Shown: piece by piece, positions 1 to 10,619 of the stretch
Position numbering within the stretch: the first letter of the stretch is position 1
Layout of the letters: every line of letters begins with the position of its first letter
Source: Fallopia convolvulus
Taxonomy: Eukaryota; Streptophyta; Magnoliopsida; Caryophyllales; Polygonaceae
Length of the DNA stretch: 64,000 nucleotides
Assembly: GCA_964016875.1 (NCBI GenBank)
Contig: OZ024721.1
Span: 37,614,823 to 37,678,822 of the forward strand
Direction of reading: 5' to 3'
Notes under the pieces: generated by a model
The model's input: only the letters and a program-made list of their open reading frames with translations
The model's database searches: none
What the model was told of the DNA's origin: nothing
Made by a program: the position numbers and the translations under genes

Positions 1-390
1 TTATTGTGGCCAAACACGCTTTTATTTACTAGTGAGGCTTTAATGTAATAGTAAGTAGATATGTCACTTTCAATGAAATGTCACTTTTATTTCAAAAATC
101 TTCTAACCACTCTTGTTGAGAATGTAGATGGGTCAGAAAATGATGAAGTTCTCTTCTTTGTGCCCTTTATACAATTTGAAACGTTTGATGAGGAGTTTGA
201 TATTGGTTATTCACCCTCACAAGACTCAGGATTCTCCTCTAAAAATTATGGAAACACTAGAAATGATGGCAATGACATATCTAATGAGGCTTTAATTGAT
301 CATTCAAGTATTAAAGAACACTCACATGCGAAACATCACCAATCAAGTGGGTATGTAAGTTCTCATATTTTGTCTCTTGTACTGTGATTC

Positions 391-1125
391 AAATGTAAAT
401 TTGACAAATATGTGGAATGTTACAAAGCTCGTTTGGTCGCAAAGGGTTTTCACCAAGAGGATGGTGTCGACTATTTCGACAAGTTCAGTCTTGTGATTCG
501 ACCTACGACTATCAATCTTGTGCTCTCTATTTCCTTGCATTATAATTAGCCTATTCGAGAGTTGGATATTAATAATGCATTCTTGAATGGATCACTTAGT
601 GAACATGTTTTCATGGAGCAACCGCCGAGTTTTGTTGACGATCGCTTTCCAGGGCATATTTATCGTCTCCATAAAGCTCTCTATGGGATGAAAAAGGGAC
701 CTCGGGCATGGTTCAGTAAGCTAAAGTCATTTCTACTTGTTTTTGGCTTTCGTACATGTCAATCTGACTACTCTCTTTTTGTCCTACGTACTCGCCACTG
801 CATTCTTTATGTCCTTGTCTATGCCGATGATATAATCATCAAAGGGAGCACTCGTAATGTTATTTCTGATTTTGTTACTTGGCTCAATTTGGCATTCTCC
901 TTAAAGGATCTTGCTCCACTTCATTACTTCTTGGGCATTGAAGTCACACGATGTGATAAATCTCTTTTTCTATGTCAACAGAAATACATTCATGATCTTC
1001 TTGCTCGTGCTAAAATGGAGGATGCTAAGCCTATTTTCAGTCCTGCTGAACCACATCCTCGACTTCCTTTGGTCGGTGATCCATTCCATGATCCAACCTT
1101 TTACAAAAGTATCGTCGGTGTGTAA
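391..1125 (+). pseudogene. Copia reverse transcriptase fragment
   Basis: The translation shows YKARLVAKGFHQEDGVDYF, then a stop, then LDINNAFLNGSL, an LYGMKKGPRAW block and the catalytic VYADDIII box near 820-840, followed by LHYFLGIEV. This order is typical of the plant Copia RT (RVT_2). A stop at about 547 and a second at 1123-1125 break the frame. The catalytic aspartates are still present, but the protein cannot be made whole. Confidence 0.88.
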
Positions 1126-1257
1126 TAGTATGTTACCATTACTAGACCTGAAATTTCTTTTGTTGTGAATCGGGTTTGTCAATATATGCACTCTCATACT
1201 GATTTTCATTGGTTCGTTGTTAAATGTATGTTAGTATGTTACGTTACTTGAAAGGGA

Positions 1258-1740
1258 ATGTTGACTCACCATCTTCATCTTCATCCACCTTCTGATTTAT
1301 CTTTGATTGTGCTTTCTGATGCGGGAGGGCCTGCTGATATTGATGATCGTCGTTCTCAATTTGGTTTTGCCATTTATTGTGGTGGAACTCTTGTTAGTTG
1401 GACTTCAAGGAAGCAAAAGTTGGTTGCTCGTTCTAGCATTAAGACTGAATACATGACCATTACAATTACTATGATCGAGCTCAGTAAGATACAACAACAA
1501 CTTCTTGATCTTCAACAACCTCTCAAGGGCCGCCAACACCTGATCTATGATAAGCTGAGTGCTACATTTATGAATCAGAATCATATTGTTAATAACAAGT
1601 CTAAAAACATTCATATTGATTTCCATTGTGTTCGGGAGCTGGTCAAGAACAATGAGCTGCTTGTACATCATGTTTGTGTGAATGATTAGATTGCAGACGT
1701 CTTCGCCAAAACCCTTGATCTCATCAATTTGCTTATCTCT
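1258..1740 (+). pseudogene. Copia RNase H fragment
   Basis: Translated blocks SDAGGPADIDDRRSQFGFAI, LVSWTSRKQKLVARSSIKTE and HIDFHCVRELV match the Copia RNase H region. After a stop at 1687 the tail IADVFAKTL, the usual end of Copia pol, is still readable. The usual second acidic position (normally in A-E-Y/F) reads T-E-Y. Confidence 0.82.
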
Positions 1741-1794
1741 AGTTTAAGCTTCATGTTCGTCCTCCTCCCTGAGCTTACTAGGGGTATTAGAGAT

Positions 1795-1993
1795 ATAATA
1801 AAAGATATTTTTAGATAGTTTATATTCTATGGAAGAGGATAATATCAAATCCTTTTATGTATTATATCTATCTGTCTTTCTGCCATTCTTTATATCTTGT
1901 AACTATCTTGGGCTACAAGATATCTTGTAATCTTCTATTTATATTGTCACACAAAGTAAGTCTATACCTCTTCAACAGAGATTACCTTCTACA
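1795..1993 (+). repeat. 3' LTR of the first Copia element
   Basis: It begins just after the pol tail with TATTAGAGATATAATA and ends in CTTCTACA. The start resembles the LTR of the Copia element at 7334 (TATTAGAGATCATTAATAG), so the two elements are probably relatives. The matching 5' LTR would lie outside the window. Bases 1994-2283 between this LTR and the next MITE hold nothing I can identify. Confidence 0.6.
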
Positions 1994-2286
1994 CCATTAT
2001 CGTAATCTTACACAATTAAGGTCCTGCCAATCCAAGTTACTCGATCAAATTAAGTTACCCACTCAATTAAGGAAGCCTTCTCTAAAATACTCCAGACTTG
2101 ATCCAAGGATCCAAACCTAGAAAGTTAAGAAGACTTTATCTTCCTCATCACAAGGATCCAAATTCGGCTTAATTTCAATATCAAACTATAATTTAGTCTT
2201 CGTTAATCATCCAAGTACCTTGAGTTAGGATATGATTGTAGTCGTTATCATCATTACCAATGTCCACCAATGTTAAAAGGTCCTTA

Positions 2287-2531
2287 GAGCATGTTTATCC
2301 ATTCAATTTCTAGCGTCCTACTTTTTGAATTTTTTAAGTTTAAAAGTACAAAATTATTTTAATCTTGCCTAAAGAAAATCAAAAAGAAAAAAACACTGCA
2401 AAATCGAGAGAACACCGATGCTCTGATCTCTAAATGGAGCGTCTATGATCCTTCTATCCTCCCATAAATTCAATAAAAAAACTATTATTTTCTAGCATCA
2501 GTGCTAGAATTTCTTTCCATTAAACATGCTC
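2287..2531. mobile_element. Tourist-like MITE upstream of MLO
   Basis: A 245-bp non-coding element with terminal inverted repeats GAGCATGTTTATCCATT and, inverted at the right end, GAGCATGTTTAATGG. It is flanked by TTA on both sides (2284-2286 and 2532-2534), the 3-bp target duplication of the PIF/Harbinger superfamily. Its right end is about 560 bp before the MLO start codon, so it could affect that promoter. Confidence 0.82.
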
Positions 2532-2534
2532 TTA

Positions 2535-3093
2535 AGATCTGTCACGTTACTAATGTTGCGCAAGAAAAACATATTACTAATATATTTGTAATACAACAAC
2601 AAACATTATACAGTACATAAAAAATTATTTATCCTAAAATGATTTATTATTTTTTCGGTGCAGCGTGGACAAAATATATAGTCGTGCATGTGTGGTAAGG
2701 ACAAGGATCATCTCTCTTCCTTTTGGCATTGAATGGATTTAATGTCTCTGAAAATGCGGAGGGAAACTGAAGTGGGTATATATTGAGAAGGAGTGGACGG
2801 ATTGGGTGCTACATTTTTGGTTTGCTATTTTCCAAAATTCAAATTGGGATTTGAATGGCCAAACTTTTTCGCCCCCTACTAATTCTCTGCGCAAAACGAT
2901 TCACCAAATCATCATCTTCAACTTCATCTTTTGTCCCCTCTTCTACCCAAATCTCAACTCAATGATATTATTAGCACCAATTTAATTAGTCCCCGTCGCT
3001 AGAAACCACAAACCCATAAGACAAAAGTTTATCTTCCCTTTGCACGAACGAATGTGACTTATCTTCACTTTGCAATAAAGGCAAAATTTGAAG
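2535..3093 (+). promoter_or_regulatory. MLO upstream region
   Basis: This interval between the MITE and the MLO start has no ORF of note. A TATATATTGAG stretch near 2777 could be a TATA box about 315 bp before the ATG. The last 200 bp are C/T-rich as in a plant 5' leader. The start at 3094 is chosen because it is the first ATG in the exon and gives the usual short hydrophilic MLO N-terminus. Confidence 0.35.
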
Positions 3094-6000
3094 ATGAAGG
3101 GAGAAGCAGCCGAAGAAAGACAACTCGATGCGACACCAACTTGGGCTGTTGCTTCCATTTGTGCCACCATCATTCTCATATCAATTGTTCTTGAGAAGGT
3201 TCTCCACCTTATCGGAGAGGTGACCACCCCCAACCCTTTTTGTATCATTATTTATTTCTTATATATTCAATTTCAACATTCCTCCTGCTTTCTTTCTGAT
3301 TTATATATATCTTGTAAATTTTCTGTTGTAATTGTAATCCAAATTTTGCTCATTTAATATTGCTTTTTTATCGTTTGTGTCTTTCTAATTTCTATATATG
3401 AAATGGATGATGTTTTGTTTTGGTAAATGCAGTACTTCCAAGAGAAGAGAAAGAAAGCTTTGTATGAAGCCCTTGCAAAAATCAAGGCTGGTAAGTAAAT
3501 AAGAAAACGCTACTTGTTGTTAATATTATGACCTCTTCTATGTCTGATTCAAAATTTATCAATCATAATTCATAAATAATAATTATGAATGCAATTAATT
3601 GTGCGCAGAGTTGATGGTTTTAGGTTTCATCTCCTTACTCCTGACCTTTGGGCAAAACTACATTGCAAATATATGCATCCACCACACACTGGCAGATACT
3701 ATGTTGCCGTGCACTAAGCATGCCAAGAAACATAAGCCGGTTCAAGAACCCGCGGAAGAGACTGGCTCCCACGGGCTCGCACAAGAAGGCAAGCTTGCGT
3801 GGAATGTTCACAGGATGTTGTCGGGTGACAGCAAACCTGCTGAGTGCAAAAAAGTTAGTTTGCTTTCTTTAACCTACTACTACTAGAGAAATTAATATGT
3901 AATTTGAGCAATTTTACAAATGTAATGTCGTATTGACAGGGACAAGTGCCACTTATATCTGTTGAAGCTCTGCATCAATTACACATCTTCATATTCTTCT
4001 TGGCGGTTTTTCATGTGATTTTTAGTGCAATAGTAATGATGCTTGGAAGATTGAAGGTATTTTCCTTCTTTAATTCCATGATTGTTTTTTCTATAGTATT
4101 ATGCCCAGTTTAGTTAAGCATTCTTGTGGGTCTTCTATAACCAAAAGAGCTATAGTTACATTTTGAGAATTTGATGTATATTGACTTGGTTTCATTTATG
4201 CAGATTCGTCGATGGAAAGAATGGGAACAAGAAGCAATGCTAAATGAAGAAGCCTCCAATCGTAATAATATTTACTTGAACCCTAAAATTTAAACTCCAT
4301 CACGTTAGCCTCAAACAAAATCTAACCTCTTACCGAGTCCCTAGCTAGTGCTGTTTGACTTCCTACAACTATTGCATGCATGATTACATATTCTTAGTTG
4401 TCTACTTAATTTGTTGCTTCTGCTACTCCATTCTCATTGGAAAAAAATACATGTGCAATTTGCAGATACTACAACATTCAGGCTTACTCACGAGACATCT
4501 TTTGTCAGAGACAATACTAGTTACTGGACTAGAACACCCATTCTCTTCATGATTGTAAGATTTGTTTCACCTTTTTTGCCGTTTTAATAATTTATCATTG
4601 ATGGTTCAAGGTTAAAAAGCTAACTAGCTAAACGATCGAAACTCTTTTGCATTACCACTTTGAGTTGAAAAATATATGATGTTTGTTTTATTAATACCTG
4701 GCTCCATGTGATTCTGTTTTTTTTCTTACTTTCTTAGATATGCTGATTAAAGTTGTCAATACACATTTGGATTTTTACAGGCTTGCTTCTTCCGACAATT
4801 TTTTAGGTCTGTTCGAAGATCTGATTACTTGGCAATGCGTCATGGTTTTATAAGTGTAAGTTTCTTGCTTTGAGTATGAATTGTTGGTTTCTTTTCTGTT
4901 TACGTTGTGGAAACTTTGATATGTATTTCATGATAGGTTCACTTAGCCCCCGGAAGTAAATTTGATTTTCAAAAGTACATTAAAAGATCACTAGAAGATG
5001 ATTTTAAGGTTGTTGTCGGGATTAGGTACATGAAAATTCTATGTTTTTATATATATTTACAACATCTGAATTAATTAATGTGGATACTTACCTCTCAAAA
5101 CTCTTTGACTTTTTTTCTCTTCACAATGGTTATAGTCCTTTATTATGGGCCTCTGCAGTCTTCTTTTTGCTCGTCGACGTAAATGGTAAGCCAATTTATC
5201 CCTATATTATCAAATTCTCCTTATTCATGGACTATAATCAATCTTAACTTATCAATTCAATTTCCTTGCTAGCTTGGGATGCTATGTCTTGGCTATCCAT
5301 AATACCTCCACTTGTAAGACATTTCTGTTCATTATACAATACCTTGTTGACATTGAGTAGAATGTTTTGAGAAAAATGATCATAATTGCTTACCAAACCT
5401 GCATGCCTTGATAGGTGATCTTAGCCGTTGGTACAAAGCTTCAAGCAATTATAGCGCAAATGGCGGTTGAGATCATCGACAAGCATGCAGTTGTTCAAGG
5501 GACGCCTGTTGTTCAAGTCTCCGACAGATACTTTTGGTTTTCTTGGCCCCAATTAGTTCTATGTCTCATCCATTATGTCTTGTTTCAGGTAGCGACTTGC
5601 AATCTATTTACTCTCCCTTCCATTTCTGGCACAATCAAACATACTTAACACTTTACTTTGCGAATTTACAGAATGCATTTGAGATTACATACTTCTTTTG
5701 GATTTGGGTAATGAACTATACCTCTTTACAACTCAGTTTCTACTTGTTATCATGGTCATTGTATACACTGAAATAGTATTGTTTATATGTTGTAGTATGA
5801 GTTCGGGTTGAGATCTTGTTTCCACCGTAATTTTGACCTCACTATCATCAGAGTCGCCCTTGGGTAAGTTGTCATGTGAATATAAGAAATTAATTGAAAT
5901 TGTGGACATATAAAGTCTCACTTCTAAAGTGTGATTAGAGCAAGGCCAATATTTAAGCTTGGTTGGCTATTTAACCGATCGTTCATTGGTTTTTGTTGGA

Positions 6001-6456
6001 ACTTCATTGAGCTCATGTATAGGGCTTATGGCTCACGTGTAGGTCTTAAGTTATCTGAACTTCAAAAGTCGTTTTTATTTTGTGCAATTCATAAATTAAA
6101 TGGCAGGTTTGGAGTCCAAATAATGTGCAGCTACATCACCCTACCATTGTATGCCCTTGTAACTCAGGTCTGAATTTGTGACAATTAATAACCTATATAG
6201 TATATACAATACAACTGGTTGCTATGAAGTTTATTCACTCATTCTTATCGATCATATGCATTGAAAAATTGGACAGATGGGTTCGACCATGAAGAAATCT
6301 ATATTTGATGAACAAACATCAAAAGCTTTGAAAAAGTGGCATAAGAATGTAAGGAAGAAATTAGGCGGGAGCTCCCATGGGGGTGAAGGCTCAAGCCGTT
6401 CGGGTGATGGCTCGAGCCATATAGGTGATGGTACCTCACACCATCCAGTTGGCTAA
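3094..6456 (+). CDS. MLO: MLO-like seven-transmembrane protein, 15 exons, 488 aa
   Basis: Exons: 3094-3219, 3433-3490, 3609-3853, 3940-4056, 4204-4261, 4466-4554, 4781-4855, 4937-5025, 5136-5185, 5273-5313, 5415-5588, 5672-5707, 5796-5863, 6107-6167, 6277-6456. All introns are GT-AG and all phases agree, giving 488 aa, a normal MLO length. Membrane segments fall near residues 15-38, 62-80, 153-177, 287-301, 303-332, 356-386 and 412-430. Hallmarks are PTWAVA near the N-terminus, VEALHQLHIF, and the calmodulin-binding stretch SKALKKWHKNVRKKLG with the key L447 and W450. MLO proteins are plasma-membrane proteins; some (clade V) are needed for powdery-mildew entry, others act in pollen tube or root growth. 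The N-terminal third looks most like dicot clade V to me, which needs a tree. The C-terminal tail is short and made of GSS/GDG repeats. No disabling change was seen. Confidence 0.93.
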
Positions 6457-7333
6457 GGGACGTGCACTATTTCCTTTAATCCTGATCGTAAAGCCTAAAT
6501 CGGTGGATCAAAGTACGTAGGTCTCAAATCTTGATTTGTAAGTGGAAAGTAGAGTTAGCGAATGAAAAATTCTCCCTCTTTCACTTTGGGGCACATTAAA
6601 AGTATGTCTTGTGAGATGGATAAAGGAGAAAAGTGCAATTTAGGAGGTAATTTACACATTTAGGACGTGTTGATTGTGCCTTGTATGTATAGTTGATCCC
6701 CACTTTGAAGATAAAGTATTTGGTTTTAGTCTTGGATGATTTTTTAGATGTTTCGGCTTCTTTTCCTTGTCTGGATTTGCATGTTAAAATTGTATTTGCA
6801 ACATCTTTTTTGACCTTCAATATGACATTTTTTAACGTCTAACTTGAGTCTTGATTTACTATTTATTTTCATAAAAGAGGTTGTTTTTTGTTTGTGATTT
6901 ATGAAATAAATATTATCGCTCTCAATCAATCAAGTATGCTCCGCCTTCGTGCATTTGGTTGAATGGTCAATGCCTTCGGATAATATCCGGTCATACGGAG
7001 GTCCCTCATAAATGGTATTGTCTTATTTTTTAATTTTAGGACTATAGAAAAAGTTTTGATCTTAAAAAAAATATTCACTACACGCATCAAATAACATTTT
7101 TTTCTTCTCTCTAAAATGATTTGTTAGATAAAAATTAAAGTGTAATGTGGACTAGGAGAGGAAGAAAAAAAGGAGGGCCTAGGAGTGCTCATTTATAAAG
7201 AAAAGAGATTTGTTATCAACTTGACTAAACTAGGAGGATTGTCTACGTACCTAAGTTTCTTTTTGCGAAGCTGGTGATGAGCTCGAGCTAGTAAACTGTC
7301 ATGATAAAATCTTGATTTCCCCTAGTTTACGGG
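6457..7333. other. Intergenic, 3' flank of MLO
   Basis: No coding region is supported here. The first few hundred bases are the likely MLO 3' UTR, although I cannot fix the poly(A) site. The rest is AT-rich spacer before the next Copia LTR. Confidence 0.5.
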
Positions 7334-7519
7334 TATTAGAGATCATTAATAGATATTATTCCATATATTATGGTTGTTATGTTTAGAAGTTATCTTTACT
7401 ATTATTTCTATTCTTAGAACAAGATTATGGCTTGGAGTCCAAGTATCATATCTTTCCATGTATTATATATTGGAGTTCTCTCCTCATTAATGAATTGTCA
7501 GTTTCTCTAAATCTCTACA
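7334..7519 (+). repeat. 5' LTR of the second Copia element
   Basis: It starts TATTAGAGATCATTAATAG and ends CTCTACA, immediately followed by a primer-binding-like site. Its last 50 bp recur as a stray fragment near 43042-43090, and a middle part recurs near 37650-37697. Confidence 0.72.
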
Positions 7520-7570
7520 TGTTATCAACAGCTTGATCCTCTAAAAATTTCTTTTTTCGATCGTTCTTCT

Positions 7571-8364
7571 GTGGCGTCGAACAATCACACTATTCCGAAC
7601 GATGTTGAACCATCAAAACCTTTCATCGTTGTTCAACTTTACAATGCTATCAAACTTTCTTCCACATACTATGTTACGTGGAAAACACAAATTCAATCAA
7701 TCCTCATCGGTTTTGATATTTACAAATTCCTTTATGGGTCTCATCCCACCCATCCCAAAACCTTTGGTAACATTATATATCCCAGAACCAGTACTGCAAA
7801 TTCCGGCTGACTCTACTTGGTTACGCCAGGATAAGCTTATGTTTGGAGCTAACCTTGGCTAGCACGTTATCTTTAACCGTGGCACATCTAGTTACTCGCG
7901 CAGCCACATCTCAAGCGGCGTGGCAACTTCTTGGCGATACATATGCCAAGCCTTCTAGGGGTCACATACATCAATTGAAAGATAAGATGCGGCACTTGAA
8001 GAAGGGATCCCAAACAGTCATTAAATTCATGCAGCAGGTCAAGAAATGTGTTGATCTTTTGGCGTCTCTTGGCAAAGAACAAGAACCAGAAGACTTGATC
8101 AACTACATTCTTAATGGCCTAGATGAATCCTTTCAAGAGGTCATTTATGGTGCTCATGCTTGGGAAACATCGATTATGTTTGAGGAGTTGCTTGAAAAGT
8201 TAATCAACAAGGAGCTTCAACTCAAAATTGATGTTGGCGAGTCTTCCTCCTCGGCACCGACAATTGCCATGTCTATGCAATCCAAGTCTCGCTCGAAACC
8301 ACACTTGAACATATCTTTGCAGTCGTTCTTGGTTCCCTCGCAAACCTATAGCCCACGCCCTTAA
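7571..8364 (+). pseudogene. Copia gag, frameshifted
   Basis: The first part (7571-7808) reads YYVTWKTQIQSILIGFD, the N-terminal gag motif; the frame then shifts. From about 7855 the UBN2-type gag core is readable: AAWQLLGDTYAKPSRGHIHQ, DKMRHLKKGSQTVIKFMQQV, LDESFQEVIYG. No CCHC knuckle follows, because the downstream part is deleted. Confidence 0.82.
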
Positions 8365-8489
8365 CAAAACCCTAACCCTAATACAACCTATACCTAAACT
8401 CCCACAAACCCTAATATTGGTTTACTTACTTCCACGACTCAAACCCTAATTTCGTGTCCTCCACCATTGCCCCCTAGCCTATTAATCTC

Positions 8490-10202
8490 GTGTCTGATCA
8501 CTCCCCTTCATCGACTTCTTCCTATTATTCTAATTACATCCCTACAACCACATCCTTACCCGAACCCTCGACTCCACCACACAGCCATGGGATGGTGACT
8601 AGGTCCAAAAATATAATTTTTTATCCTATTCACAAGCTCAATTTATCCGCTCAAATCCACACCCACCGTTATCCAGGCAATATCACCCAAGCTCTTAAAG
8701 ACCCCAATTGGTGTCCTATAATGTATGTGGAGTTTGATGCTTTGTGCAAAAACGAGACTTGGGAACTAGTACGACCTGATTCTCCTATGAATGTAGTTAG
8801 TTGCAAATGGCTTTTTCGGGTCAAATATAACCATAACAGCTCTCTAGACAAGTACAAAGCTCATCTTGTTGCGCCATCAACGGCCGGGTTGTGATTTCAT
8901 GGAGACATTCAACCCAATTATTATGGGTTAGTGTTCGGACTATGCTCACCATTATCATCTCCTCTGGTTGGTCCATCCCTCAAATTGATGTGAACAATGC
9001 TTTCTTGCATGTTTCTCTAACTAAATATGTGTTTATGGAGTCAACTCCGGGATTTGTTGATAAAACCATCCCTCTTCATGGTTTCAAGATTAAGAAGGGA
9101 ATTTACGGGCTCAAATAAGCCCCACGAGCGTGGTACACTTACTTGTGATGCTCCCTTCTTCAGATTGGTTTTGTTAACTCGGTTGTTGACTCCTCATTAT
9201 TTAATTTTTAGCTTGGGACGGTTGTAATTTACCTATTATTATATGTGGATGACATTATCATAACGGGAAGTGATGTTGTTATGCTTGAAAATATGATTCA
9301 TCACCTCTCTGCTCGGTTCTCCTTGAAAGATCTTGGATCTCTTCGTTATTTTTTGGGTGTGGACATTCATGATCATCCTAAGGGATTGTTCTTAAACTAA
9401 CACAAGTATATTACTTATCTTTTGCAAAAAGTCAATATGGCTGATGCTAATTCTATGTCTACGCCTATGTGCTCGTCTACCCCTCTCTAGAAAGTGTTGG
9501 GTACATTGCTAGATTCTCTAACTGAATATCGTATGGTGCTTGGTAGCCTACAATACTTGTCCTTAACCCGACCTGATATTAGTTTTGTTGTCAATAAGCT
9601 GACCTAGTTGATGCATTCTCCCTCGACTACTCATTGGAGTGCGTTAAGATGCTTGTTACGTTCTAAGAGAGGAACTTCTATGCTTGGTATTATCATTCAT
9701 AACACCTTCCACTCTCTCTTCATGGGTTCATTGATGCTGATTGGGTTGATAATAAAGATGACTACACTTGTACGACAAGTTATCTTTTGTATTTGAGGCC
9801 TACTCCTATCTCTTAGAGCTCTCGAAAACAGAAGACTGTAGCTCGCACATCCACAGAGTCCAAATATCATGCCTTGGTCGAGTCATGTGTGGAGCTTGTC
9901 TAGGTTACGTCCCTTCTCTCTGAGCTACATGTGCATCTCTCACGTCAATCTGTTGTTTATTGTGATAATATGGGGGAAAAACTTCTCAGTGCCAATCCAT
10001 GTTTCATTCCCGAATGAAGCACACAGCCATGACATTTTACTTTGTTCTTGAGCTTGTTCAGAATGGTCATTTGCGTGTGTCATATGTGTCTACCGATGAT
10101 AAGTTGGCTGATATACTGACCAAACCGCTTTCGCATTCCAAATTTCAGATTCTGGCATCCAATCTTGGACTCTCAGTACCACCGTCCAACTTGAGAGGGG
10201 CA
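8490..10202 (+). pseudogene. Copia RT and RNase H, multiple stops
   Basis: HGMVTRSKNII and ALKDPNWCPIMYVEFDALCK mark the linker into RT. The RT core continues through several frames: QIDVNNAFLH, then LLYVDDIIITGS near 9237-9270, then FSLKDLGSLRYFLGVDIH. RNase H follows, ending DDKLADILTKPLSHSKFQIL near 10096-10155. At least five stops or frame breaks are visible. Confidence 0.85.
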
Positions 10203-10276
10203 TATCAGAGATAATTAATAGATATTATTATTCGTATATTAAGGTTGTTATATTTAGAAGTTATCCTTACCATTAT
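10203..10276 (+). repeat. Truncated 3' LTR of the second Copia element
   Basis: It begins TATCAGAGATAATTAATAG and follows the 5' LTR for about 75 bp, through AGAAGTTATCCTTACCATTA, then stops matching. The element therefore lost the distal part of its 3' LTR. Confidence 0.7.
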
Positions 10277-10305
10277 AAAGAGGGAGTTTCAGGTGGAATT
10301 ATATG

Positions 10306-10370
10306 TTAGGGTGAAAACTAAGATTCAATGTAAGCCGTTAGATCTACTAAATGTAAGGCTAGGATTAAAA
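10306..10370 (+). repeat. Left terminal inverted repeat of the large MULE
   Basis: This segment contains GCCGTTAGATC and GGCTAGGATTAAAAC, which match the inverse of the right end at 37560-37635. Identity is about two thirds by eye, so the element is old. Confidence 0.55.
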
Positions 10371-10619
10371 CAAGAGAAGCAAATAGGACAGAGAGAGGCG
10401 TGCGTCTAGAAGCCAAAAATAATGGCAATTTTGTAAATAATATCAAAAAGGTATCCAAAATGGTAAGAAACCCACCATTAAAACCCCTACCTTTCTCCCA
10501 AAACGGAACGACGCCCGCAAAAACAAAACCCTTGTTCACATAAAAACTCCCAATCGGCGATTCAATTATGGAGCAAATTCAATGAAATCCAGCACGGCTA
10601 ACTAAATTCAAGCTGCTCG

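Larger units (their letters stand above)
1..1993 (+). mobile_element. Ty1/Copia retrotransposon, 3' part, decayed
   Basis: The 3' half of a Copia element runs off the left edge of the window. In order it shows the start of the reverse transcriptase (around 391-560), the RT core with the YADD box, RNase H, an integrase-independent 3' tail, and a 3' LTR. Stops and frame breaks (for example the TAG near 547 and stops near 1124) interrupt the reading frame, so it is not autonomous. It lies about 1.1 kb upstream of the MLO gene on the same strand. Confidence 0.85.
7334..10276 (+). mobile_element. Copia element with internal deletion
   Basis: Two related LTRs (7334-7519 and 10203-10276, the second cut short) bracket gag, the end of the integrase linker, RT and RNase H. 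The protease, zinc knuckle and integrase are missing: gag stops at 8364 and the next coding block at 8490 already leads into RT. A degenerate initiator-Met tRNA primer site (TGTTATCAACAGC at 7520) follows the 5' LTR. The 3' LTR is truncated and abuts the left end of the large MULE at about 10306. Confidence 0.85.

Noticed and set aside
61..387. 108-codon ORF at the left edge as a separate gene
   Set aside because: It precedes the RT start in the Copia order and probably belongs to the decayed integrase-RT linker.
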